Shown here: one piece after another, positions 10,490 to 21,239 of the stretch
How the letters are laid out: the number at the start of each line of letters is the position of its first letter
Numbering within the stretch: position 1 is the stretch's first letter
Source: Solenopsis invicta
Lineage: Eukaryota; Arthropoda; Insecta; Hymenoptera; Formicidae
Length of the DNA: 64,000 nt
Direction: 5' to 3'
Assembly (NCBI RefSeq): GCF_016802725.1
Contig: NC_052665.1
Location: 23,812,501-23,876,500, forward strand
Notes under the pieces: generated by a model
What the model was told of the DNA's origin: nothing
Databases searched by the model: none
The model's input: only the letters and a program-made list of their open reading frames with translations
Position numbers and translations under genes: made by a program

Positions 10490-11134
10490 TCAACGACATG
10501 ACGAGAATTGATAAACGTCTCTCTTTTTCCAATCGATCTCCCAAAGAAACTGTAAACACAATTGTCCACAAATGCTCTGATCGAACGTCTGATACAAATG
10601 TCGATTGTACAGTAAATTTATATCGTTCCCCAAATATCGCTCGAATTCTCTCGGCGGCCGAAGATTGCCGAAACCGTTGAAATAAATCGCGATTATTCCT
10701 CTCTTTGCATAAGCAACCCAATGAGTGCTCGCCCTTGTCAAGTCGTCGACATTTACGATTTCATTCTCATTGCGACGCGGCTTTGTCGGAAGTGCATCGC
10801 GCATAAATACGTCCTTGAAAAACGGAATACGCAATCGACAAGCGATGTAACTGCTCATTCGTCGTGATATCAAAGCGCGGCAATTCGTCTTCAATGTTTT
10901 CGTCCACGACGTTTTTTTTCCGATTTTTCTCTTAACATCGCTACAACGTTTGTACGGAGACAAACGTAAACCACGTCCCTCCAACGCGCGATTATGACGT
11001 TGCATTTCCTCGAATTGTTGTCCCGCTGCTTCATTAACATTTACAGCTTTTGCCACGCTAGCCGCTCCACCCGCCAGAGCATCGAGTGCCCCTAACAAGA
11101 GTAAAAACGGTAGAATGCCTCCATGTTTAGCCAT
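10490..11134 (-). CDS. pX-like minor capsid segment fused to adenain-type cysteine protease
   Basis: An intact 214-codon ORF. Residues 1-35 (HGGILPFLLLLGALDALAGG) look like the hydrophobic start of adenovirus pX-type precursors in Polintons. Residues 50-80 are basic (RLSPYKRCSDVKRK). From about residue 100 it is a C5 adenain-like protease that would mature virion proteins. It has catalytic His138 (STHWVAY), the oxyanion Gln186 and nucleophile Cys189 (DQSICGQLC). At the acidic triad position (FEPFG in adenovirus) this copy has Asn153 (YFNGFGN), so activity may be lost or altered. It overlaps the next gene by about 10 bp and diverges from the plus-strand coiled-coil gene. The frame is open, unlike its neighbours. 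Confidence 0.7.
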   Translation of the reverse strand: MAKHGGILPFLLLLGALDALAGGAASVAKAVNVNEAAGQQFEEMQRHNRALEGRGLRLSPYKRCSDVKRKIGKKTSWTKTLKTNCRALISRRMSSYIACRLRIPFFKDVFMRDALPTKPRRNENEIVNVDDLTRASTHWVAYAKRGIIAIYFNGFGNLRPPREFERYLGNDINLLYNRHLYQTFDQSICGQLCLQFLWEIDWKKRDVYQFSSCR

Positions 11135-11949
11135 AGGAATTCTTGTTTGCGAAGATCTACGAAGCAGATTTCACCAATCAATCACAACTACAAAAAATTA
11201 CGTCAAAAGCACTTTCGAGGATTTACGAAACAGAATTCAACAATTGAACAAGAATACAAAGAAAATGTTGTCAAAGTTACGTATCGATACCGAGGAATTG
11301 TCGAAAAACGTAACATTGTTGCGTGCTAATACGAGAGAATCGATAAAACGACGCGATGAATTCGATGCGCAGACCTTGCTATGTACAAACAATCTGGAAA
11401 AGAGATGCAACAAAAATAAGAATGACATCGCTAGCGTTTCGTTCAAATTACTCGATTTAGCGAATAAATACCAAACCAGTCAGCTTTTAGTAACGAAAAA
11501 TCACTAAGCCTACTCTTCTAGTCACGAAAAATCATAACGCTATCACGGAACTGTCGAGCACAAAAGCCTCCAAAGATCTGCTGGACAAAACAAGTCGCCT
11601 TGCATTAGATATTCGAAACAACGTCAAGAGCTTAATGGAAACAAGAGCGACGAAAGATTCGTTGAATCAATTAACGGACAAAGTGTCGCTCGATATCGAA
11701 AAGCTCGTAACCATGGTGAACGAGTTAGAAGACAATGATACGAAAGAACGGAACACTATTAGGGAATTGAACAGTAAAATGGCTACCAAAGATATGATTG
11801 TTGATTTTAGAAAAAAAATTGAGGGAAAAGCAGAGAAAACCTTGATAGAAACGTCGCTTGCATCGTTAGATTTTACGAAAGATATGATAAGTGAACTACG
11901 TTCTGATGTATCGCACCGACTTCTCAGACTCGAGGGTAAAACGAAGTGA
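11115..11949 (+). pseudogene. Coiled-coil protein of the Polinton-like element
   Basis: Two open segments lie on the plus strand: 11115-11507 and, in another frame, about 11521-11949. Both are rich in Lys/Glu/Leu with heptad-like spacing (NRIQQLNKNTKKMLSKL; KVSLDIEKLVTMVNELEDN), predicting long coiled coils. The frame change sits at a short direct repeat (GTAACGAAAAATCA / GTCACGAAAAATCA near 11500-11535). The segment is divergent to the pX/protease gene (starts overlap by 20 bp). Possible role as a fibre or attachment-like protein is speculation. Confidence 0.5.
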
Positions 11950-11994
11950 TCTTACGTACTGTAAATAGAATGTGATACGCACAGTGGTAACAAT

Positions 11995-14095
11995 GAGCGC
12001 CAAAAAATGAACGCTCGTGAAGGAATTGCACACGGCGGCTCGACAAAATTTTTCGCGTCGTGGTACGCGGTTTCGACGATTCATGGCAAGCCGACGTGGT
12101 CGAAATGCGTCCCTACGTGCGATACAACAACGATCACAATTATATTTTGACTATTATTGATGTACTGAGCTAATACGCATGGGCGATTCCGTTGAAGAGC
12201 AAGAGTGGAAACGAAACAGCCGCAGCCTTTTTTCAGAATCTTTCGCAAAGACAAGCGTTGTCCGAAAAATTTACAAACGGACGATGGTAAGGAATTTTAC
12301 AACTCCACTGTTCAAAAACTTGTAAACACTTACAATGTCAATCATTATTCGACGTACTTGGTAATAAAAGCCTCTGTAGTAGAACGATTCAATCGCACAC
12401 TGAAGAACGATATGTAGAAATATTTCACGGTCAATGGATCTTACCGATGGATCAACGCGCTCCCGGATCTACTGTCAAAATACAATTGTTGCAAGCATCA
12501 AACAATCGGAATGCGCCCGATAGACGTAACTCCCAAAAACGCTGAAAAATTCATGTCGCTTGTATACAATCACGCGAATGTCGCCGCTCTGGCAAAATTC
12601 AAGACAAACAATCCGGTACGCGTTAGCAAGTTGTAACAAACCGCCTTCCGACACCCTCCCTAACCGTCCGAGCCATCCGGCCGAATATCCGCCGGACGGC
12701 AATTATTGACACATAGCGCCCAATAAAATAAGCAGAGACTGAGCAAGCAAGCGATCGCTCCCGCGCGCTTTCCATCTCCGCACGCACGCGCTCTCGTTTT
12801 CGTACCATCAGCAGCCACGCTCTACGCACGTGGCCCGAAACGAGAGACCCAAGATCGAGTGGCGGGGATTCTGCCGCCGGACCGTTCCGCCGTAACACGT
12901 TGCGCATACCCTCGATTTTCGGGTATATAAGGCGACGTTTGCCGAAGGCAAGAGACCTGTCCGCTTCTGGCCAGTCCGCCAAATAGAAGCTCTCTAGGTT
13001 GTCAACGAGATCGAGTGCCTCGGTCTCTGCCAAGACATTTGGCTCTCAACCGACTCCACTTCCGACTCCGCTTCTGCTTCCCGACTCGCCGCAACGGGCT
13101 CAAGTGAAACTTGGGCCCCGAGAAGACATTTGACAAAGTGCGATCCTCTCAGCATCCCGAGTCCGACGTTACCTTGCGTAAGGGGATACGATACTCCGTG
13201 CCTCCACCAAGCGCACTTGGCGTGGGGTAGTGTCCTCCGGCAACTGCTGTAGCGGTATCAACCCCCTCGCGACGGGACGCGCGAAACCGAGGACGATTAC
13301 ACGGATTCATGTACGCGCCGCGTCCCGTCTTACTGCACCACGCACCGCGTCTCGCGACCTAGTTTCACGGCCACAACAACAAGGCTGCCTGGATTCCGAG
13401 AAAACAGCCCGGCGCCGTTCTGCAAACCGTATCTCGCGTAGCAGGTGATCTGTATATACATTGTGTAAATAGATTTCCGTAATTTCGTCCGAAGTTCATT
13501 GCCACGTCCGTCCGCGCGTTTTCGTTACTAGTTAAGATCCGCGATTCAATTACTGTCCGACCGCGTCTCCATCTTCTCCATTATCGCACCGCCGATATTA
13601 TTGCGTACCACCAACTGTATGTTTACGAGGCATATGTTAGCCTCACCACGTCTGCTCGATTCTAAATAAAACGCTCTTTATTTCACACCAACCAAAAACG
13701 ACGTCTAATTTCTTCAGGCGACCTTTCGCGCCCGTTCCCGCACCGCCAACCGCCCATGCGCGAAGTACGGTCGTTACAAAGTTTAAAACGATATTAAAAA
13801 AAAACTACACACCTAATTGGTCCACTAAGATCTTTTGCATTGCCAAGGTACAACGTCCAAACCCTGTGACATATCTGCTCAAAAATTACCAAGAGGATTT
13901 GGTCGCAGGAGGATTCTACAAACAGGAATTACTGCAAGTTTCCAATTCTGATGTGTATCTCGTTGAGAATATTCTACAAAAAAAAAGGAAGCCAGATCTT
14001 TGTGAAATGGTTGGGATTGGACAAAAAACACACAATTCTTGGGTGAATAAAGACAATGTATTTAAAAAAATATATTCTGTTAATACAGCACAAAA
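11995..14095 (+). pseudogene. Polinton retroviral-type integrase with C-terminal chromodomain, split by a solo LTR
   Basis: This enzyme would insert the Polinton genome by DDE chemistry. Reading, with frameshifts, gives LVKELHTAARQNFSRR near 12013 and the first catalytic Asp in WQADVVEMRPYV (about 12090). YAWAIPLKSKSG follows a stop. The second Asp is in NLQTDDGKEFYN (about 12280) and the Glu in ASVVERFNRTLKN (about 12370). It stops at the solo LTR (12632-13778) and resumes with KFKTILKKNYTPNW. A chromodomain-like stretch follows (VYLVENILQKKRKPDL, HNSWVNKDNVF near 13950-14070). Plus strand, opposite to PolB. Confidence 0.85.
12632..13778 (+). mobile_element. Solo LTR (1,147 bp), TSD AAGT
   Basis: Starts TGTAAC and ends GTTACA. 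AAGT at 12628-12631 and 13779-13782 flanks it, and removing the LTR plus one AAGT restores the integrase reading across the junction. Inside are a TATA box (GGGTATATAAGG, about 12921) and an AATAAA signal (about 13664) in plus orientation. No internal region or coding sequence is recognised, hence a solo LTR. The parent family is not identified. Confidence 0.85.
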
Positions 14096-14740
14096 TAAAA
14101 CATATCAAAAAAACGAACATATTATCATAATATCTTGTAATATCCTCCATAGTAGAATAGCTGTAACGCCAGAAATAACATATCGCTTATCGTCGTATAG
14201 ACTTAAAGCTAATTTCGATTCTTGTATCGTATATACCTCGTGCAACGCACGTGAAGCCCGTATTAAATACATTGCTTACAATTACAATACTGAATTACAT
14301 ATCACCCCGTATCATATAGCGTCGCGAGAAGTTTTGCCCACTCATCATTTGCAGAAAGATGGACAAACAAAACTTTTCGCGACGCCATATGATAAGGAGC
14401 AATATGTAATTCATTATCGTAATCTTAAACAATATATTCAATACAGGCTTCGCGTAACAAAACTTCACCGCGTATTACAATTTGCGTAACGTCCATTACT
14501 TCGCAAGTTTATTACATTTAATACAGATTTAAGAACTGACGCAAACAAGGAATTTGAGAAACATCTATATAAACTACTAATGTTAATACAACACAAAAAA
14601 AAATATATTATCCTATTATTTTGTAATGTCCCCACAGTAGAGTAGCTGTAACGCCAGAAATAACATATTGCTATCATCGTATAAACTTAAAGCTAATTTC
14701 GATTCTTGCACCGTATACACCTCGTGCAACTCAGACCGTT
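14090..14740. pseudogene. Rearranged PolB fragments with a direct duplication
   Basis: Two copies of a roughly 160-bp stretch (about 14092-14262 and 14578-14736) read on the minus strand as the end of PolB (LHEVYTIQESKLALSLYDD). Between them, 14300-14580 reads on the plus strand as an internal PolB part (FATPYDKEQYVIHYRNL, then HRVLQFA). That region corresponds to 60-180 of this window on the other strand. So polymerase pieces lie in opposite orientations next to the integrase end, the product of rearrangement. Confidence 0.65.
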
Positions 14741-14754
14741 TGATCTCGCCAGGT

Positions 14755-14914
14755 TTGGGAAAGTTACTTTGTAAAAATAACTAGTTACAGTTAAAGTTTT
14801 TGTCTTCCAAAAAATAACTAGTTACCGTTACAAGTTACTGACTTTAAAAAATAACTTGTTACAGTTAAAATTATTCAAAAAGTAACTAAAAGTTACTTTT
14901 TTGTTTTTTTGTAA
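14755..14914. repeat. AGTTAC-rich end, probably of a hAT-type element
   Basis: CAGGTTTGGGAAAGTTAC is followed by repeated AACTAGTTACAGTTAAAG-like and AAGTTAC motifs. This resembles hAT terminal and subterminal sequence that I recall from many genomes. No matching right end was seen, so the element is incomplete or cut by the next insertion. Confidence 0.35.
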
Positions 14915-15214
14915 TGTTACGTCCTGCGGAGTAACAATTCCTTTCTTTCGAAATCGATGCAGCCAAGCAACCGAAAATTGTGAAAAGATGATCTATCTTA
15001 ACCGCGCAAATACGCTAAAATTGTCCGGTCGAATCAATACGGCTGGTCCAACCTTAACACGTGCCGATTTTGGCGGAAGCAAACGTTGAAATGCGGATGA
15101 TTGACCCCATCGACACGAAACACTTGTCGCGCAATTAATAGGTTGGGCGTGGGCAATAATAAGAGACAGTACACTGCGGATTAAAATCCCATAGGAACCA
15201 TAGGCAGAATCAAG

Positions 15215-15223
15215 TATAAAAGG
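15215..15223 (+). promoter_or_regulatory. TATA box of the 2.3-kb LTR-type element
   Basis: TATAAAAGG is followed after about 30 bp by repeated ACTTACAGTCA-type sequence resembling an insect initiator (TCAGT context), then transcribed-looking sequence with a GTAAGT donor at about 15568. Confidence 0.55.
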
Positions 15224-15654
15224 AAGGAGCTCCGGAGCTGGCCAGCACTTACTTACAGTCATTTACAGTCACTTACGAGCACTTACCGCACCCTTTTTTA
15301 TTCTGTTCAATCGCTCTTTTTTTTTTCGTCATTCATTGTTCGCGATTCACTCCAGTTCGATCCGTCGCATTATATGTCCGAGTTTGTGACGTTCGGATTT
15401 GTATTTATCGTACTTAAATTTGACGCGGCATTGTGAGAATTAGTCAACAAGTTCTTTGCAACTTCCGAACACTCTGAGTGCCAACCGTCGACCAGCCGTC
15501 CGCCGTTGTAAGCTGAATCCGCTCCGCCAACCACCAAATCGTTCGCACCTTCACAAATTTCACCCAACAGTAAGTCTTAGCCGTCCATTATTATTTTTTT
15601 TTTTATTTTTACTCATAAGACTACCTTCTCTCTCTAGTAAGATATTTATTATAT

Positions 15655-15901
15655 TGTTACGAGCCGAGCCGTCCCTGCGAGGCGAGTTCGAGCTGCGGTG
15701 TGAATAAGGCCGTGAAGCATTCTCCTTGACAACGGCCATTTATTAAAAAAATGAGCTGTCTGTAATTTTGGAGTTTGGTGTGTGATGATATGGTCGTGTT
15801 TGGTGGTTAACAATTAAAGTGATTTTGTGTTTGATAAAGAAGTCTAGTTCTTTTCCGGAGTAAGAGCGCGAGTAAACAAGTATCCCTTTTTGCTCGTAAC
15901 A
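15655..15901 (+). repeat. 5' LTR of the Gypsy element
   Basis: TGTTACGAGCC...GCTCGTAACA. Matches 21240-21488 throughout apart from a few substitutions and one small indel. Confidence 0.95.
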
Positions 15902-15904
15902 TTT

Positions 15905-15922
15905 TGGGGGCTCGTCCGGGAT
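15905..15922 (+). promoter_or_regulatory. Primer binding site, tRNA-Pro
   Basis: TGGGGGCTCGTCCGGGAT lies 3 bp after the 5' LTR. It equals the well-known 18-nt primer site complementary to the 3' end of tRNA-Pro (as in murine leukaemia virus). Confidence 0.85.
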
Positions 15923-15953
15923 CGAACAGACGGACAGAGAGAAACGACATACA

Positions 15954-17106
15954 ATGCCTCTTACAAATACCCCACGCCGAGGGATCTGCACACGTTCCTC
16001 GGGAGACGCCGGGCATGCAATGTTAACAACGGGAATTGAGCGGACTCCTGAAAGTGTTGAAGGTGAAACGTCGAGCGCGGAGACACTTCTTCGGATGGCG
16101 ATGGAGGAGCTTAAACAGATGCGCGAAGAGCGCGCGCTACAGATACGGCAGCAGGAGGATCTTGTGACGCTTCTGCGACAACGAGAAATGGAACTCCGGC
16201 ATCTTCAAGAAAACCAGCTAAGTCTTTCTTGTAATAGTGCCGCTAATAAAACCAGAGATGCACGCGATCAGAATATTTTGCCTCATTGAGAACATTGAGA
16301 GAGAAACTGTTATCACGGGAGAGGAGGAAACCTCTCGAATTTTGTTAAACAATGAGTCGGGTCTTAAATTAAAACCAGATACTTTTGACGGAAGTACTCC
16401 GTTACGTGAATTCTTTTCGCAGTTTAACTTAATTGCTCGGGCGAGTCGTTGGAATGAGGAGACGAAAACTGCCGTGCTCGTTTCGTGCTTAAGAGGAAAA
16501 GCTCGCGCGGTATTATAAAATGTTCAAGATTTGGATAATTTTAAATTCGCGGAATTAAAATCAAAATTAGAATTGCGATTCGGGGAAATTCATTCTCTAC
16601 AAAGTTATTACTGTCAATTTACGAATAGGAAACAAAAGTTTGGGGAAAATTTTGCTGCTTTTGGGCAGAAATTGAGAGATTGTCTCAATTTGCGTATCCC
16701 GGATGTCCACATTCCGTTCGGGACAAAATTGCTTGTGCACAATTTGTTTCTGTGATATCGGACGGTTTCATAAGGAGAACTCTTCAGTTAGAGGGAATAT
16801 CATCCTTAAAAGTAGCGATCGTAAGAGCCCAGACAGTAAAATCTATCTAGGAAAGTTACTTTGAACAGAAAAGGAGAAGTAATTTTAATTTTTATAAAAG
16901 AAAAGAGAATTATTTCAGTTTAAGGAAAGGAGAGAGTGATGTTGAAAAAGAAGAGAAACAGGGTAAAGATGGAAATAAAAGTAAATTCATAAAACAAAAT
17001 GGAAATGGAAAAAGATACGAAAATAAAAACCGAATAGAATGTTGGCTTTGCGGGAAAGAGGGACATTTACGTTTTGAATGTCCCGGGAAATTGGGAAACG
17101 GGGTAT
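15954..17106 (+). pseudogene. gag: Gypsy gag
   Basis: Starts at ATG 15954. The N-terminal part is a coiled coil (MEELKQMREERALQIRQQ). A frameshift near 16240 moves to the capsid-like part (TFDGSTPLREFFSQFNLIAR, typical of Gypsy gag), with stops at 16516 and 16753. A CCHC knuckle CWLCGKEGHLRFEC starts at 17040. It is therefore broken in at least three places, while pol is nearly open. It overlaps the pro frame (from 17078) by a few tens of bases, as usual for frameshift-expressed pol. Confidence 0.85.
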
Positions 17107-20100
17107 AGTCGAACTTGACGGGGTGAATTTGACTAAGGGAAGAAGAGCCCCGAGGGTTATGGGAAAAAGAATTAAACATTCCTATAGATTAAACAGAATT
17201 AAATGTAATTTAAATGAGTTTTGCTATTCTGGAGAAGTAAATAATAAATATTGTGTCTTTAAAATAGATACGGGCTCTGATGTATCAATTTTAAATAGTA
17301 GTTTTGTCGATTTTAATAAACAGAAAGTCGAGATTTTTTATTGTGGTTTGAAATATCCCACGGGGGAAAAAATTTTAATTAAATACAAGACAGTTGTGAA
17401 AGTTCAACTTGGAGATTATTCTGTAGAGATTCCAATGTTAATTGCTGACATTAGTGATGATTGTATTTTAGGAGTAGATTTTCTTAAAATCGTGAATTTA
17501 AAAAATGTATTTGATTCCGCTTTTGGAACTCAATTTTTATCTAGTGAAAAAAATATTTTAAGATGTTCTCGTATGGAAAGTTTTTCCAGGGAAGTTCCTG
17601 ATATTTTGAAAGAGCTTTTTATTAAGGATTCAGAAAATTTGGAGGAAAGTCAGAAAGAAATTTTTGCGAAATTTTTGATTAAATTTCAGGATGTATTTTC
17701 TGATTAAATTGTTGCAGGGAATTGTGATATTGTTGAACATGTCATTAATGTAAAAGATTCTTCCCCAATAAAACAGACACCTCGACGGATTCCAATTCAT
17801 TTGCGAGAAGAGGTAAAAAAAATTATTCAGGATATGAAGGAACATGGAGTTATTAGAGAATCTCGAAGTCCCTGGGTTTCTCCGGCGGTCTTGGTAAAAA
17901 AGAAAGATGGAACTATCAGATTTTGTGTGGATTATAGGAAATTAAATGATGTTACTAAAAAAGATTCTTTTCCGTTACCGAGGATTGATGACATCTTCGA
18001 TCAATTAACAGGTAATGATTGGTTTTCCTCTTTAGACTTAAAAAGCGGCTATTGGCAAATAAAAATTTCTTCAAAAGATAAAAAAAAGACTGCCTTTTCT
18101 ATCGGTAATGGTCTTTGGGAATTTAATGTGATGCCTTTTGGATTGTGTAACGCCCCTGCGACTTTTGAAAGATTAATGGAGAAGATTTTGCAAAATGTAT
18201 TATCAAAGATTTGTTTAGTTTACCTCGATGATGTTATTGTATTCGGCAAAAATTTTGAAGAAATGTTGGAAAACATGAGAAAAGTGTTTCTTCGAATTCG
18301 CTCCGCGAACTTAAAGATTAATCCTAAAAAATGTGTTCTTTTTGGAAGAAAAATTAAATACTTAGGTCACATTGTATCAGTTGAGGGCGTTACAACGGAT
18401 CCAGAAAAGATTGCAACTGTAAGAGATTGGCCAATTCCGCATAATAAAAAGCATATTCGTAGTTTTTTAGGATTTTGCTCATATTATCGTAGATTTGTTA
18501 AAGAATTTTCGTCTATAGCTAAACCGTTATATGCTTTAACTGAAAATCAAGTACAATTCTTTTGGGATGAGGAATGTCAGAGAGCTTTTGATAAGCTGAA
18601 ACTTGCATTAACATCGTCTGCCATTCTTTCTTTTCCAAAGGGAGACGGGGAATTTGTTTTAGATACTGACGCTTCAAATGTAGGAATTGGCGCAGTCTTG
18701 TCACAAAAGCAAGGTGAAGAAGAAAAAGTCATTGCTTATTTTAGTCGAGTATTTTGCAAAGCTGAAAGGAATTATTGTACAACGCGTCGAGAATTGTTAG
18801 CTATTGTTGATTCTATAAAAACTTTTCGTCATTATCTTTACGGACGGAAATTTACGGTCCGAACGGACCATATTTCTCTAAAATGGTTAATGTCCTTTAA
18901 AGATTTAGAAGGACAGCTAGCCCGTTGGATGGAAAGGCTTCAGCAATATGAATTTGAAGTGATCCATCGGAAAGGTCAATATCATAAAAACGCTGACGGT
19001 CTTTCCCGACGACTGTGTGAAGATTACGGGTGTCAATATTGTGCTAAGGTGGAAATGAGAAATAGCTTATTAGAGGAAGGGATTATAAGACGTCTTATTT
19101 TGGAAGGAGAAAACTTAGAAGAGTGGCAAAAAGATCAAAAAGAAGATCCTAGCATTTCTTTCATCTATCAAAACAAAGTCTCAGGAGAACGACCCTCGTG
19201 GACAGAGGTTGCTTCTAAAAATGCTTCTTGTAAAATCTATTGGTCATATTGGGATGCACTTGTTTTGAGAAATGGTATTCTTTATAAGAAATGGGAGTCT
19301 CTAAATTTGAAATCAAAAGTTTTGCAACTAGTTGTTCCGCGTACGCATATTAGACGAATTTTAGAAGAAGCGCACGATTCTTCTACTGGAGGTCACTTTG
19401 GGGTTAATAAAACTCTGGAGAAAATTCGTAAAAGATTTTTCTGGGCTACGTGTAAACAAGATGTTGAAGAATGGTGTAGAACTTGTAGAATTTGTGTTTC
19501 TAAAAAGGGTCCTTCCGGAAAAGGAAAATCTCCCTTACAAATTTATAATGTAGGAGCTCCATTCGAGAGAATACAAATGGATATACTTGGGCCTCTTCCT
19601 CCAACTTCTTCTGGAAATAAGTATTTACTCGTTATTGTTGATTGTTTTTCCAAGTGGGTAGAAGCCTTTCCACTTAAGAATATTAGGACTAATACGATAG
19701 CAGAGATTTTAGTCAAAGAAGTTATTTCTAGACATGGAGTTCCTTTAGAAATTCATACCGATCAAGGAAGGAATTTTGAATCTAAAATGTTTTTGGAATT
19801 AATGCGTATACTTGGAATTAGGAAAACAAGGACGACTCCCTTACAGCCTCAGTCTGATGGACAGGTAGAGCGCCAACATCAGACTATAATTAGTTATTTA
19901 TCAAAATTTATTTCCGAGAATCAACAGGATTGGGATCATTGGGTTCCAATGTTTCTTCTAGCGTACAGATCTTCAAAACATGAAACCACTGGTGTAACTC
20001 CTGCTGAGTTATATTTTGCCCGAGATTTGAGACTTCCTTTAGATTTGTTGCGAGGAAGTCCTCCAGAATTTGAAAAAAATTCTGATGAAGATTATGTTAG

Positions 20101-20416
20101 AGGGTTAAGAAGGAAGTTGGAATCGATACATAATGACGTTAGGGAACGAATGGATTTAAGGTCTACTCGAGTGAAAAACAGGTATGATCGAGGGGTTAAG
20201 CAAATTCTTTTTCAGGAAGGGCAAAAGGTTTGGTTGTTTAATCCTCGAAGAGTTAAAGGGAAAGCTCCTAAGTTACAAAGAAATTGGGAGGGTCCTTATA
20301 AGATAATGAGGAAACTTAGCGAAGTGGTATTCTGTATTCAGAAATCATTGAGACATAGGAAAAAAATGATTCATGCGGATAGGTTAGCACCGTATTTGGA
20401 AAGGCAATTGGAGTAA
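17078..20416 (+). pseudogene. pol: Gypsy pol (protease-RT-RNase H-integrase), one nonsense codon
   Basis: One frame of 1,112 codons with a single stop at 17705-17707. Aspartic protease: FKIDTGSDVSIL (about 17262). RT: FCVDYRKLND, SLDLKSGYWQI and catalytic YLDD at 18221-18232. RNase H: FVLDTDASNVGIGAVL, then TDHISLKWL. Integrase: H..H..C..C zinc region (near 19390-19500), D in MDILGPLP, D in HTDQGRNF (about 19755), E in GQVERQHQ (about 19862), and a basic tail with GPYKIM. Domain order PR-RT-RH-IN defines Ty3/Gypsy. Only the one stop separates it from coding ability. Confidence 0.95.
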
Positions 20417-20525
20417 GAATAGAGAATCAGAGCCCGCAAAATTTATTTGTTGTTGATTTGGAAGTGACACAGACAACGCTTAAAGTCCCCGTGACAGGAG
20501 ATTATCATAAGATTCAGCATTTTAG

Positions 20526-20825
20526 AAGACAACACTCGGTAACCCATAACTGAGATCCGGGGTTAAACAAATGGGTTTGTCTTACAAATGGGTCTCAGAA
20601 GTGGACGACGCTCGGTAACCTGTGGCAGGAGCCCAGGGTAGAGCAGGAAATCGTCATTTTGGTTTGAATCGTGGGTGTTGAGTTACCCAAAGTAAAAAAC
20701 TGGGGTAGGAAAAAACATCTAGACATTTTCTTTTTCTCCTAAAAAGTGTGAGTTTTGGAATAATGCGAGCGACGCTCGGTAACCCGTGTCAGTGACCCGG
20801 GGTAGAGCAGCAAGTCGTCGTGTTT
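20526..20825 (+). repeat. Three structured repeat units in the Gypsy 3' spacer
   Basis: Units at about 20526-20583, 20603-20656 and 20769-20820 share a core (A)CTCGGTAACC...GGGGT(A)GAGCAG or a variant. Each is closed by different complementary arms: AAGACAA/TTGTCTT, GACGA/TCGTC and GCGAC/GTCGT. No ORF covers 20,417-21,239, so this is non-coding RNA structure in the sense transcript. Confidence 0.65.
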
Positions 20826-21239
20826 TTCTAGAAATCTTCACCTTGGGAAATGAGGTTCATAGGATGTCTGACTAAAGCTTTTTCTTTTCAGAGTTATGTT
20901 ATTTACAAAAGAATACTTGTCGGATTTTGTTTTTCATTTCAGTTCTAAGGCTCCTTTGAGATGATGTACATCGTATAGAGAGTCACTGAAATATTTCTTG
21001 TACTTAAGAAGACCGTCTTGCCCCGGTGTTTTTGATCCAAGGTTTTCCCGCGGGCCTTAGGGCAAATGCCGAGACGGGGACTTGGGGAGCCTTTATGGCG
21101 ATGAGTCCTTGGAAAATTTAGTCTTCTCCTCCCCCTTGTCCGAAAAACGAAGAGACAAGCGCACAAGCTAGAAATTGAAGAACTTTTGAAAATCCTTGGC
21201 GTTAGTTGTCAAGACGACAACCTTGAAGAAGGGGAATAG

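Larger units (their letters stand above)
8142..10499 (-). pseudogene. Polinton structural-type protein (possible penton), split by a LINE
   Basis: ATG at 10499 (MSLILTLTGRSSVLLASYFP) overlaps the protease stop by about 10 bp. Reading passes ELGFAHFETYNTIPYVNS and an acidic linker, has frameshifts near 10085 and 10040, then VLQPNKWYRSNEPVNIMNVN up to 9943. The LINE follows, and the same protein resumes at 8348 (TIHKFKTNVPPGYKL, IIYLPVIARSVTN) to TGA at 8142-8144, with one internal stop. The two halves join exactly at the 13-bp target duplication. I recall this family beside capsid genes of hymenopteran Polinton-like elements. A penton or minor-capsid role is inference from context. Confidence 0.65.

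Noticed and set aside
20600..20820. tRNA-like sequence (GGTAGAGCA) in the Gypsy spacer
   Set aside because: It resembles a D-arm only; no acceptor stem, anticodon arm or T-arm can be folded.
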